This document shows positions 47,601 to 56,359 of a stretch of DNA of 64,000 nucleotides, one piece after another; the stretch's first letter is position 1, and each line of letters begins with the position of its first letter. The translations under genes and the position numbers were made by a program. The stretch covers positions 27,192 to 91,191 of the forward strand of contig JAYRMR010000018.1 in assembly GCA_041912595.1 (NCBI GenBank). Reading direction: 5' to 3'. The notes under the pieces are model-generated. The model was given only the letters and a program-made list of their open reading frames with translations, had not been told where the DNA came from and ran no database searches. This DNA is from Roseateles_B sp041912595. Lineage in GTDB: Bacteria; Pseudomonadota; Gammaproteobacteria; Burkholderiales; Burkholderiaceae_C.

Positions 47601-50600
47601 GCCGATGCCGCTGGAGATGCCCCCGGAAGCCGCCGCCGTGCCGGTCCTGGAGCCTCTGAGCCTGGATCTGCCGGACGAGCCGAACGAGGCCGTGGACAGC
47701 ACGCTGCGCCTGGCGGCGCAGGACCTGCCGTCCGCCGACGCCCTGGGCGAGCTGCTGCACCTCGACCTCGAAGTGCCGCTGGAAGCGCCGCAGGCGGCCG
47801 TCACCGCCGATGCCGCCGAGCCGTCCCTCGACCTGTCGCTGCTGGAAGACCTGGGCGAAGTCCAGGCGGCCACGCCCGAACTGCAGGTCCTCAGCCCTGA
47901 CGACACCCCGACGATGGCGCTGCCCGTTGCCGACGCGCAAGCCCTCGGCGATGACGCGCTGCCGGCCTTCGAGCTGCCCCTGGTCGAGCCGGCCGATGCC
48001 GCGCCGGACGTCGCAGACGTGGGGGCCGTCGAGGCCCTGGACGCCGACGCCCTGGACCTGCCCGCCGTGCTGGATGTGGCGGAAGTCTCCGAACTGGCCG
48101 ATCTGGCCGATGTGCCGGATCAGCAGGCCGCCACTCTGGTGGTGGACGAGGCCGTGCGCACGGCGCCTCAGCTCACGCTGGTGAGCGACCAGGGCCATGC
48201 CGTGGGCGCCGACGACGCCGCCACGCTGGCCTCGGACGCACCGGTCGAGGACAGCGAGGACGACGAGAGCGTCAAGGTCATCGGCCCGCTGCGCATCAGC
48301 ATCAGCCTGTTCAACATCTTCCTGAACGAAGCCGACGAACTCTCGCGCCGCCTGAGCACCGAGCTGTCCGAGTGGTCGCTGCAGCTCAACGACACCGTGC
48401 CGCCGGCCTGCGAGGCCCTCGCGCACAAGCTTGCGGGCAATGCCGCGACGGTGGGCTACGAGGACCTGTCCGACCTGGCCCGTGCGCTGGAGCACGCCCT
48501 GGAGCGGGCCGCCCTGGCCGGCCGCTACACCGAGAAGGACGCCGAGACCTTCGTCCGGGCCGCGGAAGACATCCGCCGCCTGCTGCACCAGTTCGCCGCG
48601 GGCTTCCTCAAGCCGGTCGAGCCGGGCCTGGTCGAGGCGCTGCAGGCCTACGAGGCCCTGGACCGCCGCGACCCGCTGGATGACAGCACCGACAGCGACT
48701 ACGACCAGCTCGCCGCCCTCGTGGCGACCGAGGACCTGGAGTCGGATGCCGCCCCGCTGCCCGCCATCGCCGAGTCCGTCGATGCCGCCGAAGCCGTGCT
48801 GCCCGAGCTGCTGCCGGAAGAGGCCGCGGCCGATCTGCCGGCCGTGGCCGAGGTGATCGAGGTCGCCGAAGTGCCCGACGTGGCCGAAGTGGCTGACATC
48901 GCCGAAGTGGCCGAAGTGGCCGAAGTGGAACAGGCTGCTCCGGTGCCGGCCGCCGCCGTCGAGGACTTCCCCAGCGGCGAGGCCGACCACATCGACGACG
49001 AGCTCTTCCCGATCTTCGAGGAAGAGGCCGACGACCTGCTCCAGAGCCTGCATGCCGCCATGCGCGAATGGCAGGCGGCACCGGCCGACGCGAGCCGCGC
49101 CGCGGCCTGCATGCGCCATCTGCACACCTTCAAGGGCGGCGCACGCCTGGCCGGTGCGATGCAGCTGGGCGAGCTGGCGCACGAGCTGGAAAGCTCCATC
49201 GAACGCCTGCTGGGCGGCGGTGCTGTGGACGCCATGGGCGTGATGGCGCTGCAGGACGATGCCGACGGCCTGGAAGCCGCCTTCGAGCGCCTGCGTGAAC
49301 GCCTGAAGGGTGGCGGCGCACTGGCACCCGTGGCGCCCGTGGCCGCTCCGAAGCCGGCCCCCGAGGCGCCCGCGCCGGTGCTGGGCGCCGAGGCTGCTCA
49401 TGAGATGGAAGCCGCGCTGGCCCTGGCCGCTGCGGCCGCCGTCAGCCCGGCGGAGACGTCGGCGCAAGAACCGTTGCAGGAACCGGTGCAAGAGCCCGCC
49501 GTGGAAGCGCTGGCGCCGAGCGCCGAGCTCGCGTCCGCGGAAGGCGTGGACGAGCTCGCGGACATCGCGCCCGAGGCCGTAGCCGAAGCCGAAGTGGCGC
49601 CCGAGATGGGGACCGAGGTCCCCGGGGACGTCCCGGCCGAGGCCCTGCTGCCGGTGTCCGACGTCGTGTCGGAGGCCGTGCCCGACGAGCTGCTGTCCGC
49701 CTTCGGCGAGCTGCCGCCCGTCCTGGCCGCGACGCCCGCCCCGGTGGCCGCCAAGCCCATCGACTGGGCGCAGTTCGCCAGTGGCAAGGAACTGGAGTCC
49801 GACAGCGCGATGCTGTCGCAGGCGCAGTCCGTGGTGCGTGTGCGCGGCCCGGTGCTGGAGCGCATGGCCACGCAGGCCGGTGAAGTCTCGATCCGCCGTG
49901 CCCGCCTGGAAGGTGAGCTCGGCGCCATGAAGACCGCGCTGGTCGACCTCGAGGACAACCTGGAGCGTCTGCGCGCCCAGCTCCGCGAGCTGGAAGTGCA
50001 GGCCGAAGCCCAGATGGGTTCCAGCCGCGAGGTCGCCAAGCAGCTGGGTCGCGACTTCGATCCGCTCGAGTTCGACCGCTACACCCGCTTCCAGGAACTG
50101 ACCCGCATGATGGCCGAGTCGGTGAACGACGTGGCCACCGTGCAGCGCAGCCTGCTGCGCAACGTGCAGCTGGGTGAAGATGAGCTGGCGGGCCAGTCCC
50201 GTCTGACGCGCGAGCTGCAGGATGACCTGCTGCGCACGCGGATGGTGGAGTTCGAATCGCTGGCCGAGCGGATGCACCGCGTCGTGCGCCAGGCCTCCCG
50301 CGAGGTCGGCAAGCAGGTCCAGCTGGAGATCACCGGCGGTCACGTCGAACTGGACCGTTCCGTGCTGGAACGTCTGATCGGCTCCTTCGAGCATCTGCTG
50401 CGCAACAGCGTGATCCACGGCATCGAGTCGCCCCAGAAGCGCGAAGCCGCGGGCAAGGCGGCGGTCGGCCACATCCATGTGCAGCTGGCCCAGGAAGGCA
50501 ACGAGGTCGTGCTGCGCTTCACCGATGACGGCGCCGGCCTGAACTTGCCCCGCATCCGCGAGCGCGGCATCGCCCAGGGCCTGATCAAGACCGACACGCA

Positions 50601-51666
50601 GCTGACCGACGAACAGCTGATGGCGCTGATCTTCGCGCCCGGCTTCTCGACCGCCCACGAGGTGACCGAGCTGGCCGGCCGCGGCGTGGGCATGGACGTC
50701 GTCCGCTCCGAGGTCAACACGCTGGGTGGCTACGTCGAGACGCAGAGCCGCGAAGGCATGGGCACCAGCTTCGCGCTGCGCGTGCCGCTGACCACCGCGC
50801 TGACGCAGGTCGTGCAGCTGCGCTGCGGCGATCTGGTCGTTGCCGTGCCCGCCAACCTGATCGACTCCGTGCTGCGCCTGCCGCCGGCCCAGGTCGAGAA
50901 GGGCTACGAGTCCGGCGCCCTGCAACTGGGCGAGATGAACGTCCCGATGTACTGGCTGGGCGGCCTGCTGCAGGCCGGCGATCGCGGCCACATCCACGGC
51001 CGCACGGCGTCCGTGGTGCTGGTGCGCAGCGCCCACCAGCGCGTGGCCCTGCACGTCGACGAAGTGGTCGGCAACCAGGAAGTCGTGATCAAGAACCTCG
51101 GCCCGCAGCTGATCCACGTGCCGGGTCTGGCCGGCATCAGCCTGCTGGCCTCGGGCGACGTGGCCCTGATCTACAACCCGGTGGCCCTGGCCAACGTCTA
51201 CGGCGATCACGCGCAGGCCCTGGTCCGCGCCGATGCCGAGGCGCTGGCCGCCCAGGCCTCGGTGGTGGTCGAGGAGAAGCTGCCGCCGCTGGTGCTGGTG
51301 GTGGACGACTCCCTCACGGTGCGCCGCGTCACCCAGCGTCTGCTGGAGCGCGAAGGCTACCGGGTCAAGCTGGCCAAGGACGGTCTGGACGCGATGGAAC
51401 AGCTGGCCGCGGACGAGCTGCCGGGCGTGGTCCTCTCGGACATCGAGATGCCCCGCATGGATGGCTTCGACCTGGTCCGCAACCTGCGCGCCGACCCGCG
51501 CCTCAAGGCCCTGCCGGTGATCATGATCACCTCGCGGATCGCGCAGAAGCACCGCGACTATGCCCACGAGTTGGGCGTTGACGACTATCTGGGCAAGCCC
51601 TATGACGAGGATCTGCTGCTGAGCCTCATTGCTCGCTACACTGCCGAGGAGCCAGTGGCTGCCTGA
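44647..51666 (+). CDS. pilL: Multi-domain hybrid chemotaxis kinase ChpA/PilL
   Basis: A 2339-residue CheA-type kinase of the Pil-Chp system. Three canonical Hpt domains carry histidines at 750 (AFHTLKGSS), 1260 (LAHKLAGNA) and 1493 (HLHTFKGGA). Several N-terminal Hpt-like helical bundles lack a histidine, for example QLQSMRGVLSVLG near residue 500. Ala/Glu/Pro/Leu-rich linkers (about 835-1205, 1355-1455, 1560-1690) include runs of TELP and AEV units. The ATPase has the N-box NSVIHG (1920), DDGAG (1960) and GRGVGMD (2011). A CheW domain and a receiver follow (Asp2220-2221, phosphoacceptor Asp2265, Lys2317). Confidence 0.95.
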   Translation: MDFPRDSEFPADLSPLAWVQEELRRSLESVHKTLRRVLRDNESRSTLMLGGEPQGPHQLVEAAAAQLHQLVGVVSVVGLPAGAKLLGASERALRHLATAPQNLDLHAVEAVERAHFALLALITRMLAGNAVSTLALFPSYRELSELAQAERVHPADLWHHEWTWREVPGFPPVSGLRPDAVRNVFESALLKQMRAPAPSHARLLSELCAGLGASAADQQSRTLWQLASAQFEAQAQGLLQTDNYAKRLGSRLLSQLRAGSSGEVSVSDRLGQDLLFFCAQARLPAQASQAPRLNAVRAAYHLESAATGNYEDQSLGRIDPNWVAQAKRRVHAAKEGWSAAAEGESHRLASLSEQFAALSESLGQLFPEGAVLGEVLQRAVVATLRSNQPPAPHLAMEVATAILYIEAALDDAAFDQPEQADRVRSLARRVSSVARGEAPEELEAWMEDLYRRVSDRQTLGSVVHELRASLTEIERQIDEYFRDPAKREVLIPVPGQLQSMRGVLSVLGMDQAALACVRMRDEIDALASTEVDPSLAGPKEIFDRLANNLGALGFLIDMLSVQPQLAKRMFHFDDASGSLNSEVRRQKSAPVAVPNSSDLLSQVQAAAAAVASGELPAEDLARSLELIALQARAADETSVAEAAQSAKQMLDAARPETVEGAAAPAGADEARAQAAQSLNDLVAARTPVMPELPPVSAPIPEDPAALDQEMLEIFLAEAEEVCQTAREALQALGEQSQNLEHMTTVRRAFHTLKGSSRMVGLNEFGEAGWACEQLYNARLSDQKGADKALLDFSNQALDYFDTWVADIAAQRFGRHSAAPLRQSADALRLHGQYLPLAAVAAPEPVPAAVAEPVAEPQAALPVPEPMADVPAELPPAFAVTEINGALSDDTDALPELSLDLTELAEPAVEIAPVVEAPAMPLELSTELPTELPTELPELGEALSLDELPELGEVIEMPVLADDLSLDLSLDASAATPAEPEPLATEPMPLEMPPEAAAVPVLEPLSLDLPDEPNEAVDSTLRLAAQDLPSADALGELLHLDLEVPLEAPQAAVTADAAEPSLDLSLLEDLGEVQAATPELQVLSPDDTPTMALPVADAQALGDDALPAFELPLVEPADAAPDVADVGAVEALDADALDLPAVLDVAEVSELADLADVPDQQAATLVVDEAVRTAPQLTLVSDQGHAVGADDAATLASDAPVEDSEDDESVKVIGPLRISISLFNIFLNEADELSRRLSTELSEWSLQLNDTVPPACEALAHKLAGNAATVGYEDLSDLARALEHALERAALAGRYTEKDAETFVRAAEDIRRLLHQFAAGFLKPVEPGLVEALQAYEALDRRDPLDDSTDSDYDQLAALVATEDLESDAAPLPAIAESVDAAEAVLPELLPEEAAADLPAVAEVIEVAEVPDVAEVADIAEVAEVAEVEQAAPVPAAAVEDFPSGEADHIDDELFPIFEEEADDLLQSLHAAMREWQAAPADASRAAACMRHLHTFKGGARLAGAMQLGELAHELESSIERLLGGGAVDAMGVMALQDDADGLEAAFERLRERLKGGGALAPVAPVAAPKPAPEAPAPVLGAEAAHEMEAALALAAAAAVSPAETSAQEPLQEPVQEPAVEALAPSAELASAEGVDELADIAPEAVAEAEVAPEMGTEVPGDVPAEALLPVSDVVSEAVPDELLSAFGELPPVLAATPAPVAAKPIDWAQFASGKELESDSAMLSQAQSVVRVRGPVLERMATQAGEVSIRRARLEGELGAMKTALVDLEDNLERLRAQLRELEVQAEAQMGSSREVAKQLGRDFDPLEFDRYTRFQELTRMMAESVNDVATVQRSLLRNVQLGEDELAGQSRLTRELQDDLLRTRMVEFESLAERMHRVVRQASREVGKQVQLEITGGHVELDRSVLERLIGSFEHLLRNSVIHGIESPQKREAAGKAAVGHIHVQLAQEGNEVVLRFTDDGAGLNLPRIRERGIAQGLIKTDTQLTDEQLMALIFAPGFSTAHEVTELAGRGVGMDVVRSEVNTLGGYVETQSREGMGTSFALRVPLTTALTQVVQLRCGDLVVAVPANLIDSVLRLPPAQVEKGYESGALQLGEMNVPMYWLGGLLQAGDRGHIHGRTASVVLVRSAHQRVALHVDEVVGNQEVVIKNLGPQLIHVPGLAGISLLASGDVALIYNPVALANVYGDHAQALVRADAEALAAQASVVVEEKLPPLVLVVDDSLTVRRVTQRLLEREGYRVKLAKDGLDAMEQLAADELPGVVLSDIEMPRMDGFDLVRNLRADPRLKALPVIMITSRIAQKHRDYAHELGVDDYLGKPYDEDLLLSLIARYTAEEPVAA

Positions 51667-51672
51667 TCCCCC

Positions 51673-51699
51673 GGGGGGCAGCCGCCCCCCTTTCTCGTT
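51673..51699 (+). terminator. Intrinsic terminator after the Pil-Chp operon
   Basis: GGGGGGC (51673-51679) pairs with GCCCCCC (51684-51690) around a four-base loop and is followed by TTTCTCGTTTCTT. It is seven bases after the pilL stop and separates the operon from the diguanylate cyclase gene. Confidence 0.65.
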
Positions 51700-51740
51700 T
51701 CTTGCAGGCCCGTGGGGCCGGAGCGTCCTGACAGGCCGTC

Positions 51741-52778
51741 ATGTCCGAAGTCGTTGAGCATCTGGCAGAGTTGACCGGGTTCCGGGACCGGGACGTCATG
51801 GACGTCACGCTGGTCTCGGCCCTGCGCGATCTGCTGGAGCCGCTCTCCGTGGCCATCTTCCGCTGCGTGGGAGAGCCCGGCCAGCAGCGCTGGCTGACGC
51901 GGGCCCGCCTCGCCGCCGACGACGCCGTGGCCTCGGCCGATTCCCTCTGGACCGAGCCCGGCCGCCTGCCGCTGCTGAGCGCCTTCCCGCAACGCCAGGC
52001 CTGCCTCGACAGCCGCACCATCCTGCACAGCGAGGTGGACGGTGCCCACGAGACGCTCTTCCCGCTCCAGACTGACCGCGAGGTCATCGGCGTGCTCGAG
52101 GTGCGCTCGCTGGAACTGCTGACGCCCTCCGAGCAGCGCACGGTGGGCAGCATCCTGCGGATCTATCACAACTTCCAGGGCCTGCTCGACTACAGCGAGC
52201 GGGACACCCTCACCGGCTTGCTGAACCGCAAGACCTTCGACGAGAGCTTCCTCAAGGCCGTCAGCGAGCTGCCGCACCATCCCGTCGCGGCCTCCGCGGA
52301 GGATGGCCGCCGCCACGAACCGGCGTCCACGCACTGGTGGCTCGGCGTCATCGACATCGATCACTTCAAGCAGGTGAACGACCGCTTCGGCCACCTCATC
52401 GGTGACGAAGTCCTGCTGCTGCTCTCGCGCCTCATGCGCAACAGCTTCCGCTTCAACGACCTGCTCTACCGCTTCGGCGGCGAGGAGTTCGTGGTGCTGA
52501 TGCGCTGCGCCGACGAACCCGACGCGGCCCACGCCTTCGAGCGCCTGCGCCACAACACCGAGTCCTACGCATTCCCGCAGGTGGGGCGGATCACGGTGAG
52601 CGTCGGCTTCACCGAGGTCCGGGGTGGGGATACCCCCGCGAGCGCCTTCGAGCGGGCGGACAAGGCCGTCTATCACGCCAAGTCCCACGGCCGCAACCAG
52701 GTCCACAGCCACGCCGAGCTGGTCCGCAGCGGTGAGATGACCGAGCACGAACAGCACAGCGACATCGAGCTGTTCTGA
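51741..52778 (+). CDS. Diguanylate cyclase with GAF-like sensor
   Basis: A 345-residue protein. Residues 1-145 form a GAF-like domain (LVSALRDLLEPLSVAIFRCVG), and about 150-330 a GGDEF domain with active-site RFGGEEFVVLMR near residue 250 and ERDTLTGLLNRKTFDES at its start. No RxxD inhibitory motif is evident five residues before the active site. It immediately follows the Pil-Chp operon, from which a hairpin terminator separates it, and may set local cyclic-di-GMP for pilus control; that link is inference from position. Confidence 0.92.
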   Translation: MSEVVEHLAELTGFRDRDVMDVTLVSALRDLLEPLSVAIFRCVGEPGQQRWLTRARLAADDAVASADSLWTEPGRLPLLSAFPQRQACLDSRTILHSEVDGAHETLFPLQTDREVIGVLEVRSLELLTPSEQRTVGSILRIYHNFQGLLDYSERDTLTGLLNRKTFDESFLKAVSELPHHPVAASAEDGRRHEPASTHWWLGVIDIDHFKQVNDRFGHLIGDEVLLLLSRLMRNSFRFNDLLYRFGGEEFVVLMRCADEPDAAHAFERLRHNTESYAFPQVGRITVSVGFTEVRGGDTPASAFERADKAVYHAKSHGRNQVHSHAELVRSGEMTEHEQHSDIELF

Positions 52779-52909
52779 CACGCCGGCACCCGGCGTCGCC
52801 GTCTTTCCAACCCGCCTGAACTGCCGCGTCGCCCGAGGGGTGAGGCATTGGCGCGCACCACCTTGGGGCCTTCGTGCGGCCGTCGGCGATGCCAGGTCGT
52901 ATTCTGGGG

Positions 52910-52929
52910 TTAATCAATCGATTGATTAA
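52910..52929 (+). promoter_or_regulatory. 20-base perfect palindrome, likely operator of the TetR regulator
   Basis: TTAATCAATCGATTGATTAA is a perfect 20-base palindrome 20 bases before the regulator ATG, in otherwise GC-rich DNA. Size and position match autoregulatory TetR operators. Confidence 0.8.
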
Positions 52930-52935
52930 TCTCGC

Positions 52936-52941
52936 TAAAAT
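52936..52941 (+). promoter_or_regulatory. -10-like hexamer before the TetR-family gene
   Basis: TAAAAT lies eight bases before the ATG at 52950 and six bases after the palindrome. Repressor bound to the palindrome would cover the promoter. Confidence 0.45.
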
Positions 52942-52949
52942 CCGCCGCC

Positions 52950-53693
52950 ATGTCTTCCTCCGCGCCTTCGACCGTCCCTTTGTCGGGCCCGTCCGTCCCG
53001 TCCGTCGGTGCCTCGCCCGACGCCTCGCCCGAAACCTCGCCCTCCCTGCCCGAGACCGGCACCCGCGAGCGCCTGCTCCGCGAGGCGCTGCGCATCTTCG
53101 GCGCCAAGGGCTTCGACAAGGCCAGCACCCGCGAGATCTGCCAGGCGGCTGACGCCAATATCGGCATGATCAAGTACTACTTCGGCGACAAGCTGGGCCT
53201 CTACAGCGAGGCCCTGATGCGCCCGATGGAGGCCATCATCCAGGGCATCCCCTGGCAGGCCGGGCAGGCGCTGGACCTGACGGCGTGGCTGCAGCAGCTC
53301 TACGGGGCCTTCGTGGCGCCGCTGCGCCGGCCCGACTCCGGCCTCGTCGACCTGATGCGGGTCTGGGGCCGCGAGCTCTCGGACCCGACGCCGGTGGGCG
53401 AGCAGGTCTGCATGGCCTTCATGCAGCCCTTCCATGACCAGCTGATCGCCTCGCTGGTGCTGCGCCTGGGCGTGGCGGCGCCGGATCCGGGCGTCCACCG
53501 GCTCGGCTTCGCCCTCATGGCTCTGGTGCAGGACTACTGGACCTCCGCCGACTACATGGAAGCGCTCGCGCCGGGCAGCGTGCACGCCGAGGGCGCGCTC
53601 GACGAGGTGCTGGAGACGCTGGTCTGCTACGGCCAGGCCCTCGTCGAGGCCGAGGCCTCCCGCCGGCGCGGCCGTCATCCCGACGGGCCATGA
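52950..53693 (+). CDS. TetR-family regulator of the RND efflux operon (CerR/DUF1956 type)
   Basis: A 247-residue repressor with a disordered, Pro/Ser-rich start of about 30 residues, a TetR helix-turn-helix at about 35-85 (TRERLLREALRIFGAKGFDK, then ICQAADANIGMIKYYFGDK) and a ligand-binding C-terminal domain resembling the DUF1956/CerR group. It is upstream of and in the same direction as an RND pump operon, 65 bases from the outer-membrane gene. The palindrome at 52910-52929 is its probable binding site. ATG at 52950 is used because the operator and -10 are just before it. Confidence 0.92.
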   Translation: MSSSAPSTVPLSGPSVPSVGASPDASPETSPSLPETGTRERLLREALRIFGAKGFDKASTREICQAADANIGMIKYYFGDKLGLYSEALMRPMEAIIQGIPWQAGQALDLTAWLQQLYGAFVAPLRRPDSGLVDLMRVWGRELSDPTPVGEQVCMAFMQPFHDQLIASLVLRLGVAAPDPGVHRLGFALMALVQDYWTSADYMEALAPGSVHAEGALDEVLETLVCYGQALVEAEASRRRGRHPDGP

Positions 53694-53758
53694 CCTCTGT
53701 CCGGCCCCCCGCTTGCCCTCGAACCTTCCGCCCAAGTTCCAAGAGATCAAGGACGCTG

Positions 53759-55195
53759 ATGCGAACGCCTACTCTGACCGTCCCTGCCGGCCTCCCGCCG
53801 AAGACCCGGCATCGCCCCGCGCTGCCGCTGTCGGCCGTGGCCCTGGCCCTGCTGATGAGCGCCTGCGCCGTGCCCGCACCGCCGCTGGGCGATCGCCCGG
53901 CCCCGGCCACGCTGCCGGCGGCCTGGCAGGCCCCGCAGCCGGCCGCCGGCCGCATGCCGGTGCCGGACTGGCTGATGTCGGCCGACCCGGTGCTGGCCGG
54001 CCTGCTGGAGGCCGTGCAGGCCCGCTCGCCCGGGCTGCAGCAGGCCGTGGCCCGGCGTGACGAAGTACGGGCCCTGGCCGGCCTGAGCCCCGCCAGCCCG
54101 CGCGTGCAGGGCCTGGCCCAGGTGCAGCGGACCCGACCCGTGCAGCCCGCCGGCAGCCCGGCGTTGACGCAGGCGCTGGCCCAGGTCGATGCCAGCTGGG
54201 AGGTGGACCTCTTCGCCCGGGTACGCCAGCAGTCGCAGGCCCTGGCCCGGCGCGCCGACGCGGCGCAATGGGAGCTGGAGGCCGCGCGCCTGAGCCTGCT
54301 CGTCGAGGTGACGCAGCTCTATCTCGCGCTGCGCAGCGCCGAGCAGGCGCAGGCGCTGGCGCTCGAGGAGGAGCAGATCACCGGGCGCCTGGCCGCGCAG
54401 GCCGCCCAGCGCCAGCGCGCCGGCTTCGAGACGCCGGCCCAGCAGGCCCTGCTGGCCGGCGCCGCCGCCGAGGCCCGCCAGCGCCGTCTGGCTCAGCAGC
54501 TGGAGCTGGACGTGATGGTCAAGGGGCTGGTCGCCGCGACCGGGCTGGACGAAGGCACGCTGCGTCAGCGCCTCGCCGACGGCCCGGGGCGCCTGCCCGC
54601 CTGGCCGGCGCTGTCCGTGCCCGCCGTGCCGGCCGACGCGCTGCAGCAGCGGCCGGATCTCGTCGCCGCCCGGGCGCAGGCGGCGGCGGCCTGGTGGGAT
54701 TCGGGGGCCGCGCAGGCGGCGCGTTATCCGCAGCTGCAACTGCTGGGCAGCGTCAGCGTGCTGGGCGTGAAGCTGGGCGGTGAGCGTGACGAGAGCCGCG
54801 GCTGGAGCTTCGGTCCCTCGCTGAGCCTGCCGCTGCTGGACGGCGGTGCGCGCCGGGCCGATGCCGAGGCCGCCCAGGCCCGATGGCGGCAGGCCGAGGC
54901 CGCCTGGCGGCTCAGCGCCACGCAGGCCGTGCGCGAGGTGGAGGAGGCGCTGCTGCGCGTGGCGGCACAGTCCGCCCGCCTGGAGGCCGCGCAGGCCAGC
55001 CTCGCGAGCTATGACAAGGCCCTCAAGGGCACGGAGCAGCGCTGGCGCCATGGGCTGGCCAGCGCGTCCGAACTCGATGAACAGCGCCGCCTGACCCTGG
55101 CCGCGCGCAGCCAGCTGCTGCAGCTGCAGCGCGAAGGCCTGAGCGCCTGGCTGTCTCTCTACAAGGCCGTCGGTGGCGGCTTCACGCCGGCCTGA
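53759..55195 (+). CDS. Outer-membrane factor lipoprotein of RND efflux system (NodT family)
   Basis: A 478-residue TolC-like channel. A lipoprotein signal ends in the lipobox LMSAC near residue 33, so it is lipid-anchored in the outer membrane. The repeated helical halves of the TolC fold are rich in Ala and Gln (QVDASWEVDLFARVRQQ near 140, SFGPSLSLPLLDGG near 355). The start at 53759 has AAGGA six bases upstream. An ATG at 53690 overlaps the regulator stop and would add 23 residues without a Shine-Dalgarno. Confidence 0.92.
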   Translation: MRTPTLTVPAGLPPKTRHRPALPLSAVALALLMSACAVPAPPLGDRPAPATLPAAWQAPQPAAGRMPVPDWLMSADPVLAGLLEAVQARSPGLQQAVARRDEVRALAGLSPASPRVQGLAQVQRTRPVQPAGSPALTQALAQVDASWEVDLFARVRQQSQALARRADAAQWELEAARLSLLVEVTQLYLALRSAEQAQALALEEEQITGRLAAQAAQRQRAGFETPAQQALLAGAAAEARQRRLAQQLELDVMVKGLVAATGLDEGTLRQRLADGPGRLPAWPALSVPAVPADALQQRPDLVAARAQAAAAWWDSGAAQAARYPQLQLLGSVSVLGVKLGGERDESRGWSFGPSLSLPLLDGGARRADAEAAQARWRQAEAAWRLSATQAVREVEEALLRVAAQSARLEAAQASLASYDKALKGTEQRWRHGLASASELDEQRRLTLAARSQLLQLQREGLSAWLSLYKAVGGGFTPA

Positions 55196-55215
55196 CGCCG
55201 ATGCAAAGGTATTCC

Positions 55216-56349
55216 ATGAGCATTCCTTCCCTGACCTCCCGCCGTCCGGCGCTGCTGCTGGCGATGGCCGGCCTGCTGGCGGCCGGCCCCGCCCTCGCTG
55301 CGGACCCGGACAAGCCTGCCGCCACCGCCGCCAAGCCCGCGCTCAGCGTGCAGCTCACGACGCCGCAGAAGGGCAGCTGGACCCGCCGCACGCCCGCGGT
55401 GGGCACCGTGGCCGCCTGGGCCGAGCAGCACGTCAGCGCCGAGACCGGCGGCCTGGTGATCGTCGAGGTGCGCGCCCAGGTGGGCGACGTGGTCAAGCGC
55501 GGCCAGCTGCTGGCCCGTCTGCAGGACCTCGGCGTGCAGGCGGACCTGGCCCAGGCCCGCGCCGCGCTCGCCGAGGCCGAGGCGGCCCACGAGCTGGCGC
55601 AGGCCGATGCCCAGCGCGCCCGCCAGATCGAGGCGGAGGGCGGCGAAGGCGTCTCCCGCCAGGCGCTGCAGCAATACCAGGCCCAGGCGCGCAGCGCCGC
55701 GGCGCGGCTGCAGTCGGCCCAGGCCCGCGTGAAGTCCGAGGAACTGCGCCTCAGCCAGACCCGCATCGTGGCCAGTGACGACGGCGTGGTCAGCGCCAAG
55801 GCCGCCGTGGAGGGCGCCGTGGCCCAGCCGGGCCAGGAGCTGTTCCGCCTGATCCGCCAGCAGCGCCTCGAGTGGCGTGCCGAATTGCCCGCGGAGCTGC
55901 TGGCCCAGCTCAAGCCCGGCGCGCGTGCCCAGGTCCAGCTGCCCGGGCGTGCCGAGCCGCTCGACGCCCGTCTGCGCACCGTCGCCCCGACGGTGGACCC
56001 GCAGACCCGCATGGGCATCGCCTACGTGGACCTGCCCGCGGGCACGGGCCTGCGCGCCGGCAGCTTCCTGCAGGGCAGCTTCGAGCAGGGCGCGGGCGAG
56101 GCCTTGCACGTGCCGCAGAGCGCCGTGCAGCTGCGCGAGGGCTTCGCCTATGTCTTCAAGGTCGGGGCCGAGGGCCGCGTGCAGCAGGCCAAGGTGAGCC
56201 TGGGCCGCCGCCAGGGCGACCGGGTCGAGGTGCTGCAGGGCCTGGAGCCCGCGGCGCGCATCGTGGCGGCCGGCGTCGGCTTCCTGGCGGATGGCGACCG
56301 TGTGCAGGTCGTGAACGCCGCGCCGGCAGCGCCGGCGGCATCGCGCTGA
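55216..56349 (+). CDS. RND efflux periplasmic adaptor (membrane fusion protein)
   Basis: A 377-residue adaptor with a signal peptide (ending GPALAA near residue 29), a barrel-sandwich/lipoyl segment (EVRAQVGDVVKRGQLLARL near 85), an alpha-helical hairpin rich in Ala/Gln/Glu (about 110-180), and beta-barrel and C-terminal regions. It links the inner-membrane pump to the outer-membrane channel. The start at 55216 is preferred to ATG 55201 because AAAGG is six bases before it. The RND gene begins ten bases after its stop. Confidence 0.92.
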   Translation: MSIPSLTSRRPALLLAMAGLLAAGPALAADPDKPAATAAKPALSVQLTTPQKGSWTRRTPAVGTVAAWAEQHVSAETGGLVIVEVRAQVGDVVKRGQLLARLQDLGVQADLAQARAALAEAEAAHELAQADAQRARQIEAEGGEGVSRQALQQYQAQARSAAARLQSAQARVKSEELRLSQTRIVASDDGVVSAKAAVEGAVAQPGQELFRLIRQQRLEWRAELPAELLAQLKPGARAQVQLPGRAEPLDARLRTVAPTVDPQTRMGIAYVDLPAGTGLRAGSFLQGSFEQGAGEALHVPQSAVQLREGFAYVFKVGAEGRVQQAKVSLGRRQGDRVEVLQGLEPAARIVAAGVGFLADGDRVQVVNAAPAAPAASR

Positions 56350-56359
56350 GGGAGGCCGC

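Noticed and set aside
44731..51567. A 2278-residue open frame antisense to pilL, rich in His, Leu, Gly and Gln
   Set aside because: It is the mirror of a high-GC coding sequence. The plus-strand frame carries recognisable kinase motifs; the antisense product has none.
53690..53758. Upstream ATG start for the outer-membrane factor, overlapping the TetR stop
   Set aside because: It would put about 23 extra polar residues before the lipoprotein signal and has no Shine-Dalgarno; 53759 has both in order. It is not excluded.
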